Program-made: the position numbers and the translations under genes
Notes under the pieces: model-generated
The model's input: only the letters and a program-made list of their open reading frames with translations
Database searches by the model: none
Told to the model about the DNA's origin: nothing
NCBI GenBank assembly: GCA_002452265.1
Contig: DKEW01000043.1
Coordinates: forward strand, 5,367 to 41,672
Reading direction: 5' to 3'
From: Pelobacter sp. UBA6812
Lineage (GTDB): Bacteria > Desulfobacterota > Desulfuromonadia > Desulfuromonadales > Syntrophotaleaceae
Length of the DNA stretch: 36,306 nucleotides
Part shown: piece after piece, positions 15,911 through 25,278 of the stretch
Numbering within the stretch: position 1 is the first letter of the stretch
How the letters are laid out: each line of letters begins with the position of its first letter

Positions 15911-18868
15911 TCAGATGCGTTCCAGAACCAGTGACGCATTACCGAGTTGACGATTAGCCTCCTGCAGCATATCTTCCCCGGCAACCACAGACACGGCGCT
16001 GGCTTCCCACCCATCCACCAGGTAACGCCGGGCAACCGCAGAGATTGTGGCGGCATCTACCGCCAGGATGCGCTGACGGAAAGCCTGCCGCGCTTCCGGC
16101 GTCAACCCCTGCAATAGGTAGTGAAATTCCCGAATGCCTTTGCCTCCAGGAGAAAGAGGACGATCAAGCTGGCTGAACACACCGAGAATTGCCTCTTTAA
16201 TATCAACTGCGGCAAACTGACCTTCAGCCGCCCATTGGGCGGCATCCTTATAAACATCAAGGGTACGCAACAAATGAGGGTCGCGGTAGGAAAGCATCGC
16301 GAACAATCCTCCCTGGGCATCATAGTTGGCCATGCCACCGTAAGCTCCACCCTTTTCACGAATTTCGCGATGCAGATACCCACCACGCAGAAGCTTAGCC
16401 AAAACCATCAAAGCGGCACCATCCGGATGCTCCAGGGGAACTGCACGAAAAACCCGGGCCACGTAAGATACCGGAACCGCGGTATACCAACCTGAGGCCT
16501 TTACATCAAACGGGGAAGGCCTTGCCGCTGTAGCAGCAATTCCTTCACCGGGGGACAGGTCCGCAAGAAAGGCATCAAGAGCAGGCCCCATCTCTTTAAA
16601 AACAGCTTCTTCGGCGGTAAGAGCGCAGCGTAAACGATCACGGCGAAATACCAGCGAAGCCAGATGCTGCAGGCCTTGTGCAAACTCGGCAAGTTGTTCA
16701 GGTGGCCTGGCTGCCAGCTCTTTTACGATGCGGATCAAGTGCAAACCGCTCCATTCTTCACGCAGACGCCCGGCAGCCGTCAGAGAGCCTCCCGCAACCC
16801 GCGAAGCATAACTGTGACCGGAACCTGGAACGGAATTTTCCAGGGAGGTCTTCATCTGCTGCAGCACGGTATGCAGACGCTTCAAGTCGGAAAAATCGGG
16901 CGCTGTGCAAAAATCACTGAGGATCTCGAACATTTTCTGCTGATTACGCTGCAAGGCTTTGCCACGCAATTCGACGGCGAGTTGAAACTCATCCAGGTTT
17001 GCCGGGCTGTCAAAAATGGCAGCACTGGCTTGCACGCCCCCGGTTGCAGCGGTAACACGCTCTGCCATTTCCAGATAGTTGTTCCCGGCCGCACCAATTT
17101 TGGTCAACAACGAGCAGAACAACGGCAGATCCTTGAGAAGCTCATTCGGCAAATCACCGATATCCAGGTTGGCGGCAAAGTAACCGATACCGTTGGTAGG
17201 TTGTTCAAACCAGCAGACCTGCACTCCCTGGCGTTCAAATTTCGTACATGGTACCAGCGGCTGACTGGCAGGGATATCTTGCAGTTCCAGTGTCGGCAGA
17301 CAGGAAAGATCTTCGGGGGCCTCCTGGGCATGCTGCAGCTCTACGCCCAGCTTGACCAGTTCCTCCCGCTCTTTAGCGGTTAGTTTTTTCTCTATGGTTT
17401 CCAGACGAGAACGCAGCAGTTGTTCTTCGCGTTCTTTTTGCTGGGCATCAGGCTTGAGCAACAAGGTGACGCGATGGGTGTTATCGAGCAATTGGCGGCG
17501 AATCAGATTCTCAAAAAACGGGCCGCTGGCAAGCTCCTTCCGCAAACGCACCAGATCCTTCTCCAGACACAGGGGAGATACCGGATCGTCGGCATGTAAC
17601 CAGGAGCCGAACATGCGCATCAGCAATAGCAGACCGTAAGGATACTGATCACCATTGACCTCCCGGTAGGAAAATTCCAGCTGATGAATGGCCGCTTCAA
17701 TCTGCTCGGATGAAAACCCCTTACGCACCGTTTCCTGCAGGGTATTCAGAACCAGAGCTTCGATCCCGTCGACGGCCTCGGGATCGGCACCTTGCAGACC
17801 GACGGCAAAATAGGTTTCCCGATAGTCGTCGTGGTATCCGGTGCCAGGCGCAAGATTCTGCCCAAGGCCGGAATCAAGCAGTGCCTTGTACAGCGGCGCG
17901 GCCGGATTGCCGAGCAGCAATTCGGACAACAGCATCATGCCGAGCCGTTCAAATTGATCGGAAACCGGACAGGTCAACCAAGCCAGCTGTACCAGTGAAC
18001 GACCGGCTAACGACTCGCCGGCATCAACCGGAAAGGTCTCAACAACCTTGCGCGGCTTTTGAAAACGTACTTCATCGGGAATCGCACTGTTAACCTGTAA
18101 CGGACCGAAGTGGCACAGCGCCTGTTCCTCGATGGCTTTAAGATGACCTTCCAGCGGCAGGTTGCCGTAAGTGAAGAACCAGGCGTTGGCCGGATGATAA
18201 TAGGTGGAGTGAAAATCCTTGAGCTGCTGGTGGCTTAAGTCCAAGATATCGCCCGGCTCGCCACCGGAATTAAATCCATAGGTTACAGTCGGATAAAGTG
18301 CCCGGGTCAGACGCCGATGCAACAGCGAAGAAGGGTCAGCCATGGCACCCTTCATTTCATTGTAAACCACCCCTTTGAACTGCAGGGGCGATTCGCTGTC
18401 TGCCGGATCGGTAAACTCGAGACGGTGCCCCTCCTGACGGAAATCCCGTTCCCGCAACAGCGGGAAAAATGCCGCATCGAGGTAAATCCCCATCAGGTTA
18501 TAAAAATCGGCCTGATTCTGCGATGAAAAAGGGTAGCAGGTCCAGTCGCTGGCTGTCAGCGCATTCATGAAGCTGCTGAGACTGCGCTTGAGCATGGTAA
18601 AGAAGGGATCGCGCACCGGATACCGCTTGGACCCGCATAGCACGGTATGCTCGAGGATATGCGCCACACCGGTGGAATCCTGGGGGGTGGTGCGAAAGCC
18701 AACACCAAACAGGTTATTGTCGTCGTCCCGGTCAAGGTGTACCAGACGGGCGCCGGTGCGCTCATGATGCAACTGCACCAACGTTGCGTGCAGTTCAGGC
18801 AAGGGCGACACTGAAGTCACCACAAATCCGTGCTGTCGGTCACCTACGCGATATTCACATTGTGCCAT
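15911..18868 (-). CDS. M16 family zinc metalloprotease (presequence-protease-like, M16C)
   Basis: 985-aa peptidase of the insulinase/pitrilysin superfamily. The inverted zinc motif HILEH is at residues 70-74 (His70, Glu73, His74), followed by TVLCGSKRYPVRDPFF, typical of the M16C group that includes PreP. The C-terminal half has the inactive paired domain and ends with GGAYGG and the RxxY-like region, as in clamshell proteases that degrade short peptides. No signal peptide is visible from the chosen ATG at 18866-18868 (GGAG 9 nt upstream), so it is probably cytoplasmic. An ORF start 123 nt upstream adds unrelated residues. It follows the phosphatase gene by 170 nt. Length agrees with PreP-type proteins (about 970-1000 aa). 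Confidence 0.9.
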   Translation of the reverse strand: MAQCEYRVGDRQHGFVVTSVSPLPELHATLVQLHHERTGARLVHLDRDDDNNLFGVGFRTTPQDSTGVAHILEHTVLCGSKRYPVRDPFFTMLKRSLSSFMNALTASDWTCYPFSSQNQADFYNLMGIYLDAAFFPLLRERDFRQEGHRLEFTDPADSESPLQFKGVVYNEMKGAMADPSSLLHRRLTRALYPTVTYGFNSGGEPGDILDLSHQQLKDFHSTYYHPANAWFFTYGNLPLEGHLKAIEEQALCHFGPLQVNSAIPDEVRFQKPRKVVETFPVDAGESLAGRSLVQLAWLTCPVSDQFERLGMMLLSELLLGNPAAPLYKALLDSGLGQNLAPGTGYHDDYRETYFAVGLQGADPEAVDGIEALVLNTLQETVRKGFSSEQIEAAIHQLEFSYREVNGDQYPYGLLLLMRMFGSWLHADDPVSPLCLEKDLVRLRKELASGPFFENLIRRQLLDNTHRVTLLLKPDAQQKEREEQLLRSRLETIEKKLTAKEREELVKLGVELQHAQEAPEDLSCLPTLELQDIPASQPLVPCTKFERQGVQVCWFEQPTNGIGYFAANLDIGDLPNELLKDLPLFCSLLTKIGAAGNNYLEMAERVTAATGGVQASAAIFDSPANLDEFQLAVELRGKALQRNQQKMFEILSDFCTAPDFSDLKRLHTVLQQMKTSLENSVPGSGHSYASRVAGGSLTAAGRLREEWSGLHLIRIVKELAARPPEQLAEFAQGLQHLASLVFRRDRLRCALTAEEAVFKEMGPALDAFLADLSPGEGIAATAARPSPFDVKASGWYTAVPVSYVARVFRAVPLEHPDGAALMVLAKLLRGGYLHREIREKGGAYGGMANYDAQGGLFAMLSYRDPHLLRTLDVYKDAAQWAAEGQFAAVDIKEAILGVFSQLDRPLSPGGKGIREFHYLLQGLTPEARQAFRQRILAVDAATISAVARRYLVDGWEASAVSVVAGEDMLQEANRQLGNASLVLERI

Positions 18869-19038
18869 AAAAAGATTCTCCTGAACGACAAACCGGAAGG
18901 ATATTGGGATCGGCGGCTTGGTCGAAAACGACCGGCAGTCCCTGTCAAACCGAATCGACAGACAGAACTGCAGCGGCCTTTCGTTTAACACAGCAGAGCA
19001 GGCCAGACAAGGCTTTTCTGGGCATAGTGCCCAGGCCT

Positions 19039-19803
19039 CTACCCCGAGGACCGGGAAAAATCGATGGCAATCGCGGTGCAGTCATCCTCGGGTGGGTCCG
19101 GGGCGCCAAAAGACGCCAAGGCCTGGAACAGTTCCTCCAGAAAATCGGAGTGACTACCTCGGTAATGGCGCAGCAGCCGCTCCAACCCCAACATGCCAAA
19201 AGCTTGCCCTTTCGGATTAAAGGCTTCCACCAGACCATCTGTATACAACAGGAATCGATCGTCGGGTCTAAAATGGAAATGCTGCATAACGATTTCAGGG
19301 TGTTCAAAATAACCCAAAGGTTGACCGGTGGCGGCAAGATGAAGCACCTTATGTCCGCGCCGCACCAACGGAGTTACGTGTCCGTTATTGACATAGCGCA
19401 TCTCCAGGGTAGCGGGATCGATCACTCCGTAAAACAAAGTGGTCGAAAAAAAGTGATCCAGCCGACGGGAGCGCCGGGCGAAGGAAAAAAGGAAATTGTT
19501 GACCTGCGCGGCCATATCCAAAGGATTGCAATTATCTGCGGTACCGCGATGGATAAAGCCATAGAGCAAGGCCATGACCACCGATGCCTGCAAACCATGA
19601 CCAGTAACATCGCCCAAAAACACCACCTGGCATCCATCGGCGAGGGGAATAAAATCGAAATAATCCCCTCCCAACCCCCGTGCCATACGGTTTTTGATGC
19701 CGATACAGCACCATTTGCACTGAGGCGAGCCCTTGGGAAACAGTAATTGCTGAACCTCACTGGCCAGATCGAGGTCGGCTTTGGTATGTGTGGTAAACGT
19801 CAT
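19039..19803 (-). CDS. PP2C-type serine phosphatase, SpoIIE/RsbU family
   Basis: 254-aa metal-dependent phosphatase domain with little else. Metal-binding Asp residues are visible in GGDYFDF, GDVTGHG, LLYTDGLVEAF and DDCTAIAI, the order expected for SpoIIE/RsbU. It starts with a short coiled segment (ADLDLASEVQQLLFPKGSP), common just before this domain. There is no receiver, PAS or HAMP domain, so its input is not evident. Members dephosphorylate anti-sigma-factor antagonists; no STAS or RsbW-like gene is nearby. It lies between ttcA (142 nt upstream) and the M16 protease on the same strand. Confidence 0.88.
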   Translation of the reverse strand: MTFTTHTKADLDLASEVQQLLFPKGSPQCKWCCIGIKNRMARGLGGDYFDFIPLADGCQVVFLGDVTGHGLQASVVMALLYGFIHRGTADNCNPLDMAAQVNNFLFSFARRSRRLDHFFSTTLFYGVIDPATLEMRYVNNGHVTPLVRRGHKVLHLAATGQPLGYFEHPEIVMQHFHFRPDDRFLLYTDGLVEAFNPKGQAFGMLGLERLLRHYRGSHSDFLEELFQALASFGAPDPPEDDCTAIAIDFSRSSG

Positions 19804-19945
19804 CGCCCTCGCCTTACAGATCAGAGTACGTCAGCAAACCATAAAAGAAGAATACCAAATTGGTATCCGCAACAGTATTCATCCATTGCCAAGCCTCAGC
19901 TTTGCATGACAGACCATACCATTTTACCTCAATGTGCTCCAACCA

Positions 19946-20725
19946 TCAGTTCGGCGCGGTAACCTCGAAATTTTTGAGGTTGGCATCGAGCAGATGGCGC
20001 GGCTGGACATTTCCCAGAGCACCTATAAGGCTTTTGCGCAGATGAGGGATATCTTCGGCCAGATCACTGACCAGACGCTTCATGCGCTGCCGGTTCTGAT
20101 CGGTGCGGGTTTCCTCTGGGCAGCCGCAAGGGATACGTGGCAGCTCATTGGCATCGGAAAAGGCTACGATATCGCTCTCCTCCACATAAACCATCGGCCG
20201 GATCACCGTATGCTGACCGTTATCGGCGAGCAGCTTGGGGCTCATGGCACCCAGCGTACCGACGTAGAACTGGTTAAGCAGCAGGGTTTCGATAAAATCG
20301 TCCAGGTGATGCCCCAGCGCCAGTTTGTTACACCCCAGTTGCGTGGCCACCGAATAGAGAACACCGCGCCGCAGCCGGGCGCAAAAAGCACAAAAAGACG
20401 ACCCTGGACGCAATTTTTCCCGAATAATGGTCGCGCAATCGGTGCGTTCCATGTGGTAGGTAAAACCGTACTCGTTGAGATGGGCTTCCATGCTATCGGT
20501 ACGATAGCCGGGGAACCCTGGGTCGACATTGACCGCGATCAGTTCGTAACGGATCGGCGCGCGACGCCGCAGGCTGTCAAGAATATGCAGCAGGGTCCAT
20601 GAATCCTTCCCCCCGGATACAGCAACGGCAATGCGATCCCCTTCTTCAATGAGATTAAAATCGCCAATGGCTTTCCCTGTCAGCTTTTTAATTTTGCGGA
20701 ACAGGCGATCTTCAATAATGGGCAA
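19946..20725 (-). CDS. ttcA: tRNA 2-thiocytidine(32) synthetase TtcA
   Basis: 259-aa ATP-dependent tRNA thiolase that makes s2C at position 32, using an iron-sulfur cluster in the cytoplasm. The PP-loop SGGKDS is at residues 37-42. The cluster ligands are C112 and C115 in FCAFCARLRRG and the Cys pair in PCGCPEE about 85 residues later. The conserved ALGHHLDDFIETLLLN is present. The ATG at 20723-20725 begins MPIIEDRLFRKIKKL, a normal N-terminus. It lies 51 nt downstream of the RND pump gene with no terminator between, so it may be partly cotranscribed with the efflux operon. Confidence 0.93.
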   Translation of the reverse strand: MPIIEDRLFRKIKKLTGKAIGDFNLIEEGDRIAVAVSGGKDSWTLLHILDSLRRRAPIRYELIAVNVDPGFPGYRTDSMEAHLNEYGFTYHMERTDCATIIREKLRPGSSFCAFCARLRRGVLYSVATQLGCNKLALGHHLDDFIETLLLNQFYVGTLGAMSPKLLADNGQHTVIRPMVYVEESDIVAFSDANELPRIPCGCPEETRTDQNRQRMKRLVSDLAEDIPHLRKSLIGALGNVQPRHLLDANLKNFEVTAPN

Positions 20726-20776
20726 GACACTCTCCTTGACGCTTGAATGGTAAGCCTTTTTACGGTATTTCGGCGG

Positions 20777-23700
20777 TTATTGCAAGCCGTTGGACATTGT
20801 GTCCTCAGTGCCGTGGTTGGCATGGCTTGCCGGCAGTCCCAACAACCGGCGAATATCCTCCAGCGCCATATAGAGGGTCGGGATCAGCAGCAGGGTGATG
20901 CCGGTGGCAAACATGATGCCGAAACCGAGACTGATCGCCATAGGAATAAGAAACTGCGCTTGCACGCTGCGCTCCATGATCATCGGCGCCAGGCCGAAAA
21001 AAGTGGTAAGTGAAGTCAGAAGGATCGGCCGGAAACGTCGCTGCCCTGCATCCAGAAGCGCCTCCAGCAGATTTTCGCCCCCATCCCGGCGGTTCTGGTT
21101 GATCCGATCAATGAGCAGCAGCGAATCGTTGACCACCACCCCGGCCAGTGCCACGATACCGAAAATACTGAGAATGGAGAGATCATACCCCATGATCAGG
21201 TGACCGCCAACGGCACCGACGATACCAAAGGGGATGGCGGCCATGATGATCAACGGTTGACTGTAGCTGCGAAAGGGGATGGCCAGCAGTGCAAAGATGG
21301 CGAACAGCGCCAGCTGGAAACCGCTGACCATACTCGCCATGGAGTCGCGCCGCTCTTTTTCCTCCCCTTCCATATTAAAGGTAAGACCGGGATAATCATG
21401 CTGCAGTTCGGTCAGCAGGCCTGGACGCAATTCGGACAGGATTTCCTGGGCGTTGGCAGTCTTGCTGTCGACGCTGGCACTGACGTTGATCACACGCTTG
21501 CGGTCAGTGCGCTTAATTTCGGCGTACCCCCGCCCCTCCTCCACCACCGCTGCCCGATTCAGCGGCATCTCACCGCCCTGCGGCGTACGGATACGCATCG
21601 TCTCCAGGTCCCACAAACTGCGACGATCCTGCTCGGGATAGCGCACCATCACCTTGACCTCGTTGCGACCACGCTGCAGACGCAGAGCCTCGGCACCATA
21701 AAATGCGCCGCGGATCTGGCGACCGAGCCCCTCCTCGGTGATACCGAGAGTGCGGGCTTCCGGCTTAAGCCGGATTTTCAACTCCCGTTTGCCGCGACTG
21801 TAGGAATCCTCGACATCGCCCACCCCCGGATAACTGTTCAACTCAGCCTTCAGGCGCTCTGCGGCCTCGGTGAGTACCGCGAAACTTTCATGGGCCATCT
21901 GAATATCGATATTGGCCCCCATGCGAACCAGGTTGGATTTAAACACGAGGGATTCCACCCCCGGAACCTCTCCGACCTTCTTGCGCCAGGCGGCGGTGAT
22001 GTCGGAGGCGGGAATGCCGCGTTCTTCGCTCTTGGTCAAAAACAGCGCCATGCCGGCAAGATGGGCGCCCGATTTTTCGCCCACGGCGCCCCCAGGGCCC
22101 CCTTCAGCAAGCGTCCCCCCAACGACGGCGTAGAAGTGACGCAATACCGTCTGCTGCGGAGATACGCGGCCATCGAATTGGGCCACAGTCTCCATAGCCT
22201 TCTGTTCGATCAAGCGTTCCACCCTGGCGGTTTCCGCCACCGGGGTCCCCGGCGGCATCTGCAACGAAGCAGTGATCACATCGCCGTCGACCTCCGGCAT
22301 GAAGGTGAATTTGATGATGCCGCCCTTGACGACCCCCACCGCCAGCAGCAGGCAGGCAACGGCTACGGCCAGGGTCACGTAGCGGTAACGCAGGCACATT
22401 GCGAGGCTACGCCGATAGGGACCGGCGATAAAACGGTCGAGCAGCATGCCGAAACGACGTCGCAGCCGATCGATACCGCCAAGAATTCCGCCGGCCGCTT
22501 CCCGTCGCCGTCCCATGGCGAGATGCGCGGGGAGGACGAACAGGGACTCCACCAGCGACATAAGCAAAATGGTAATCACCACCACCGGAATGACACCGAT
22601 GAACTTGCCCATGGTGCCGCTGATGAACAGCAGCGGGGCAAAAGCGGCCACCGTGGTGAGAATCGAAAAAACCACCGGCACGCCCACTTCCTGGGAACCG
22701 GCTACCGCCGCCGGCAAATAGGGAGTACCGCGCTGTCGATGTTCGTAAACGTTTTCGCCGACGACGATGGCATCGTCGACCACGATCCCCAGAGCGAGGA
22801 TAAAGGCAAACAGGGAGATCATGTTGATGGAAACGCCCAGGGCGGGCATAAAAAACAGGGTGCCGAAAAACGCGATGGGGATACCGAGCATCACCCACAT
22901 GGCGAGGCGGATCTCCAAAAACAGGCCCAAGACCAGGAACACCAGCACCAGACCGAAAGCAGCGTTTTTGAGCAGCAGGTTCATGCGGCTTTCAAACAAC
23001 TCGCTGGTATCGTTCCAGGTGGCAAGTTTTACGCTTGGCGGCAGAGTGACGGATTTTTCCTCGACATAGCGCTTGACCAGCTCGGAAATCTCGGTGGGCT
23101 TCTGTTCGCCGACCCGAAAGATTTTGATCATGGCTGCCGGCTTGCCGTCGAAGGTGGCCGAGGTATCGGTTTCGGCGAAGGTATCCCGCACCCGGGCTAT
23201 ATCACCCAAGCGCACCTCGGTGCCGTCCGGATTGGTGACTGCGACGATATCAGCGTAGCCGGGTCCGAAGTAGCGACGCTCCTTGGTACGCAGCAAAATC
23301 TCGCCGCCTTCGGTGCGGATGGTCCCGCCGGGAAGATCCAGGGATGCCTTGCCAACCCGTTGGGCCACCTGGTCCAGGGTGAGGTTGTAACGACGCAACT
23401 GTTGCTCGGGAATTTCTATGGAGATTTCATAGGGTCGTACCCCGCCCAGATCGACCTGGGTGATCTGGGGATAGGTCAGCAACTCGTCACGTATCGCTTC
23501 GGCACGTTCTCGCAGACTGCGCTCGGAAAGGTCGCCGTAGACCACCACCGAAATGACCTCGAGCCGGTTGAGCAATTTGCTGATCACAGGCTTTTCGGCA
23601 TCCAACGGAAAGGTGGTGATACGATCCACTTCACTGCGCACATCCTGCAGCACCTTGTCGGGGTCCATGCCTTCCTGTACCTCGGCCAAAACCGTACCGC

Positions 23701-23965
23701 CTCCCTCGGAGGCCGTGGCCTTGATCTGGGTGATGCCGTCCACACCGGTGAGGTTTTCCTCGATCTTGAGCAGAATACCTTCTTCCACTTCCTCGGGACC
23801 GGCACCGGGATAGGGAACGTTGACGGAAATCCAGTCCAGGGAAACTTCCGGAAAGACCTCTTGCTTGACTTTCGGAGCGAGGATCACACCACCGACCACA
23901 AAAACCAGCATCAGGAGGTTGGCGGCCACGTGATGATTGGCCATCCAGCGAATCGCACCGTTCAT
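20777..23965 (-). CDS. RND family efflux permease (AcrB-like, HAE1)
   Basis: 1062-aa inner-membrane proton/drug antiporter. The first membrane helix follows MNGAIRWMANHHVAANLLML, and the usual twelve-helix pattern with two large periplasmic loops is visible. TM4 carries ILALGIVVDDAIVVGENV with the paired Asp of the proton relay. The second half repeats the pattern with LAGVVVNDSLLLIDRIN. The ATG overlaps the stop of the adaptor gene (ATGA) and has a GGAGGAGG site. Substrate unknown. It is the third pump component of the TetR-controlled operon. Confidence 0.95.
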   Translation of the reverse strand: MNGAIRWMANHHVAANLLMLVFVVGGVILAPKVKQEVFPEVSLDWISVNVPYPGAGPEEVEEGILLKIEENLTGVDGITQIKATASEGGGTVLAEVQEGMDPDKVLQDVRSEVDRITTFPLDAEKPVISKLLNRLEVISVVVYGDLSERSLRERAEAIRDELLTYPQITQVDLGGVRPYEISIEIPEQQLRRYNLTLDQVAQRVGKASLDLPGGTIRTEGGEILLRTKERRYFGPGYADIVAVTNPDGTEVRLGDIARVRDTFAETDTSATFDGKPAAMIKIFRVGEQKPTEISELVKRYVEEKSVTLPPSVKLATWNDTSELFESRMNLLLKNAAFGLVLVFLVLGLFLEIRLAMWVMLGIPIAFFGTLFFMPALGVSINMISLFAFILALGIVVDDAIVVGENVYEHRQRGTPYLPAAVAGSQEVGVPVVFSILTTVAAFAPLLFISGTMGKFIGVIPVVVITILLMSLVESLFVLPAHLAMGRRREAAGGILGGIDRLRRRFGMLLDRFIAGPYRRSLAMCLRYRYVTLAVAVACLLLAVGVVKGGIIKFTFMPEVDGDVITASLQMPPGTPVAETARVERLIEQKAMETVAQFDGRVSPQQTVLRHFYAVVGGTLAEGGPGGAVGEKSGAHLAGMALFLTKSEERGIPASDITAAWRKKVGEVPGVESLVFKSNLVRMGANIDIQMAHESFAVLTEAAERLKAELNSYPGVGDVEDSYSRGKRELKIRLKPEARTLGITEEGLGRQIRGAFYGAEALRLQRGRNEVKVMVRYPEQDRRSLWDLETMRIRTPQGGEMPLNRAAVVEEGRGYAEIKRTDRKRVINVSASVDSKTANAQEILSELRPGLLTELQHDYPGLTFNMEGEEKERRDSMASMVSGFQLALFAIFALLAIPFRSYSQPLIIMAAIPFGIVGAVGGHLIMGYDLSILSIFGIVALAGVVVNDSLLLIDRINQNRRDGGENLLEALLDAGQRRFRPILLTSLTTFFGLAPMIMERSVQAQFLIPMAISLGFGIMFATGITLLLIPTLYMALEDIRRLLGLPASHANHGTEDTMSNGLQ

Positions 23966-25176
23966 CGAACTGCCTCCTCCACGCGACCATCCCCATCAGG
24001 CGCGGGGTCCGCTCCCACCGGTCGCAGTTTCATGCCTTCGGTGGCACCGGCCAGATTGGTCAGAACCACCCGGTCGCCGCTGCCCAGGCCTTGCCCGACC
24101 ACCACCTCGTCGCGGGTACGACGTACCACCTCCACCGGCCGGAACGTCAGGTGACCATCGTTCATGATCCAGACGGTGGCACCGTCGCGCAGGGCGTTGG
24201 CGGGGATCACCGCCACATCCTTCAGCTCTTTACCGTGCAAAAGCACCTGGACGAAAATGCCCATGGACAGCACGGGGCGCTCACCGGCTCCCTGCCGCAA
24301 GCCATAAGGATCTGCCACCGCCACCACCACTCGGGCCATGCGACCCCGAGGGTCAACATCGCCTAACTGGCGAATAATTTTTCCCGACCAGGCGAAAGTC
24401 TCCCCACCGGCGCTAAGTTGTACGGTTGCGGCAGTTGCCTTGCTCCCTTGTCCAGCACGGGGTATCTGCAGCCAGCCCAGTTCCTCCAGCGGCAGAGGCA
24501 CAACAATCTCTGCCTGGTCGGTACCGGCCAGCGTCGCCACGGCCGTACCCGATCGGACATACTGGCCCAGGTCGACAGATTCGGAACGAATCACAGCATT
24601 GAATGGCGCCCGCAGCACGGTACGCTGCAAATCTAGCTGCGCCTGACTTAAGCTGGCCTGCGCCGAAAGCAACGCGGCGTGGGCATTCTTGAGCTGCGGC
24701 TCGTAGACCACCAGGGGGTTAGGCTGTTCGCCATCGCCGAGTTGCAGACGCTCCCATTCCTGGCGCGCAATACGGGCCTGCCCCTGCATGGCCGTCAATT
24801 CGTACTCGGCCTTGGCCAAGGCAGCTCGCGCCCGGTCCACGGCCAACCGATAATCGGTATCCTCGATCTCGAACAGGACATCCCCCTGGCGGAAAAAACC
24901 GCCGGCGACAAATTTTTCGGCAATCTTTGTGACGCGCCCGTTGACCTGGGGGGTGAGACTGACCTCCTGGCGCGGTTGCACGGTACCGGTACCATGAACC
25001 ACTACCTGCCGCGCACCGCGGGTGGCACTCAGAACCTCGACCAGAGCACCGGGATTTTCCCGCTGTTCCTTGCGTGGTTCCGGACGGCTGATGATCATGA
25101 TGCGCATGATTGCAAAGCCCATCACCAGAATCAGAAGAGGAAGTCCGATCTTGATCAGTTTGGATTTGACGCTCAT
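23962..25176 (-). CDS. RND efflux periplasmic adaptor (membrane fusion protein)
   Basis: 404-aa HlyD/AcrA-type adaptor. An N-terminal membrane anchor (KIGLPLLILVMGFAIMRIMII) precedes a lipoyl/hairpin region (GTVQPRQEVSLTPQVNGRVTKI, then a helical hairpin of about 95 residues with LSQAQLDLQRTVLRAPFNAVI) and beta-barrel segments. It should bridge the RND pump and the outer-membrane channel in the periplasm. The start at 25174-25176 is preferred because it places a short basic n-region before the anchor; the ribosome site is weak (GGGA). An in-frame ATG 45 nt upstream also lacks a good site. Ends in an ATGA overlap with the pump gene. Confidence 0.9.
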   Translation of the reverse strand: MSVKSKLIKIGLPLLILVMGFAIMRIMIISRPEPRKEQRENPGALVEVLSATRGARQVVVHGTGTVQPRQEVSLTPQVNGRVTKIAEKFVAGGFFRQGDVLFEIEDTDYRLAVDRARAALAKAEYELTAMQGQARIARQEWERLQLGDGEQPNPLVVYEPQLKNAHAALLSAQASLSQAQLDLQRTVLRAPFNAVIRSESVDLGQYVRSGTAVATLAGTDQAEIVVPLPLEELGWLQIPRAGQGSKATAATVQLSAGGETFAWSGKIIRQLGDVDPRGRMARVVVAVADPYGLRQGAGERPVLSMGIFVQVLLHGKELKDVAVIPANALRDGATVWIMNDGHLTFRPVEVVRRTRDEVVVGQGLGSGDRVVLTNLAGATEGMKLRPVGADPAPDGDGRVEEAVR

Positions 25177-25278
25177 TGGATATTTCCCGTTTTGAGTATT
25201 GTTTGCTTTAAAACCCTGCATCCATGGCCATGTAAGTCATATGAGAGCCAATAGAAACCATGATCTCTTAACCGCGGC

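Noticed and set aside
18916..18934. Small GGTCG-AAAA-CGACC hairpin upstream of the M16 gene
   Set aside because: The stem has only five pairs, there is no U tract, and it lies in a gap between two genes of the same strand, so a terminator call is not supported.
21200..24154. A 984-codon open frame on the plus strand opposite the RND pump gene, and similar long ones opposite proS and aor
   Set aside because: They lie antisense to genes with clear family motifs, have no recognisable domain or ribosome site, and are the usual shadow of high-GC third-position codon use.
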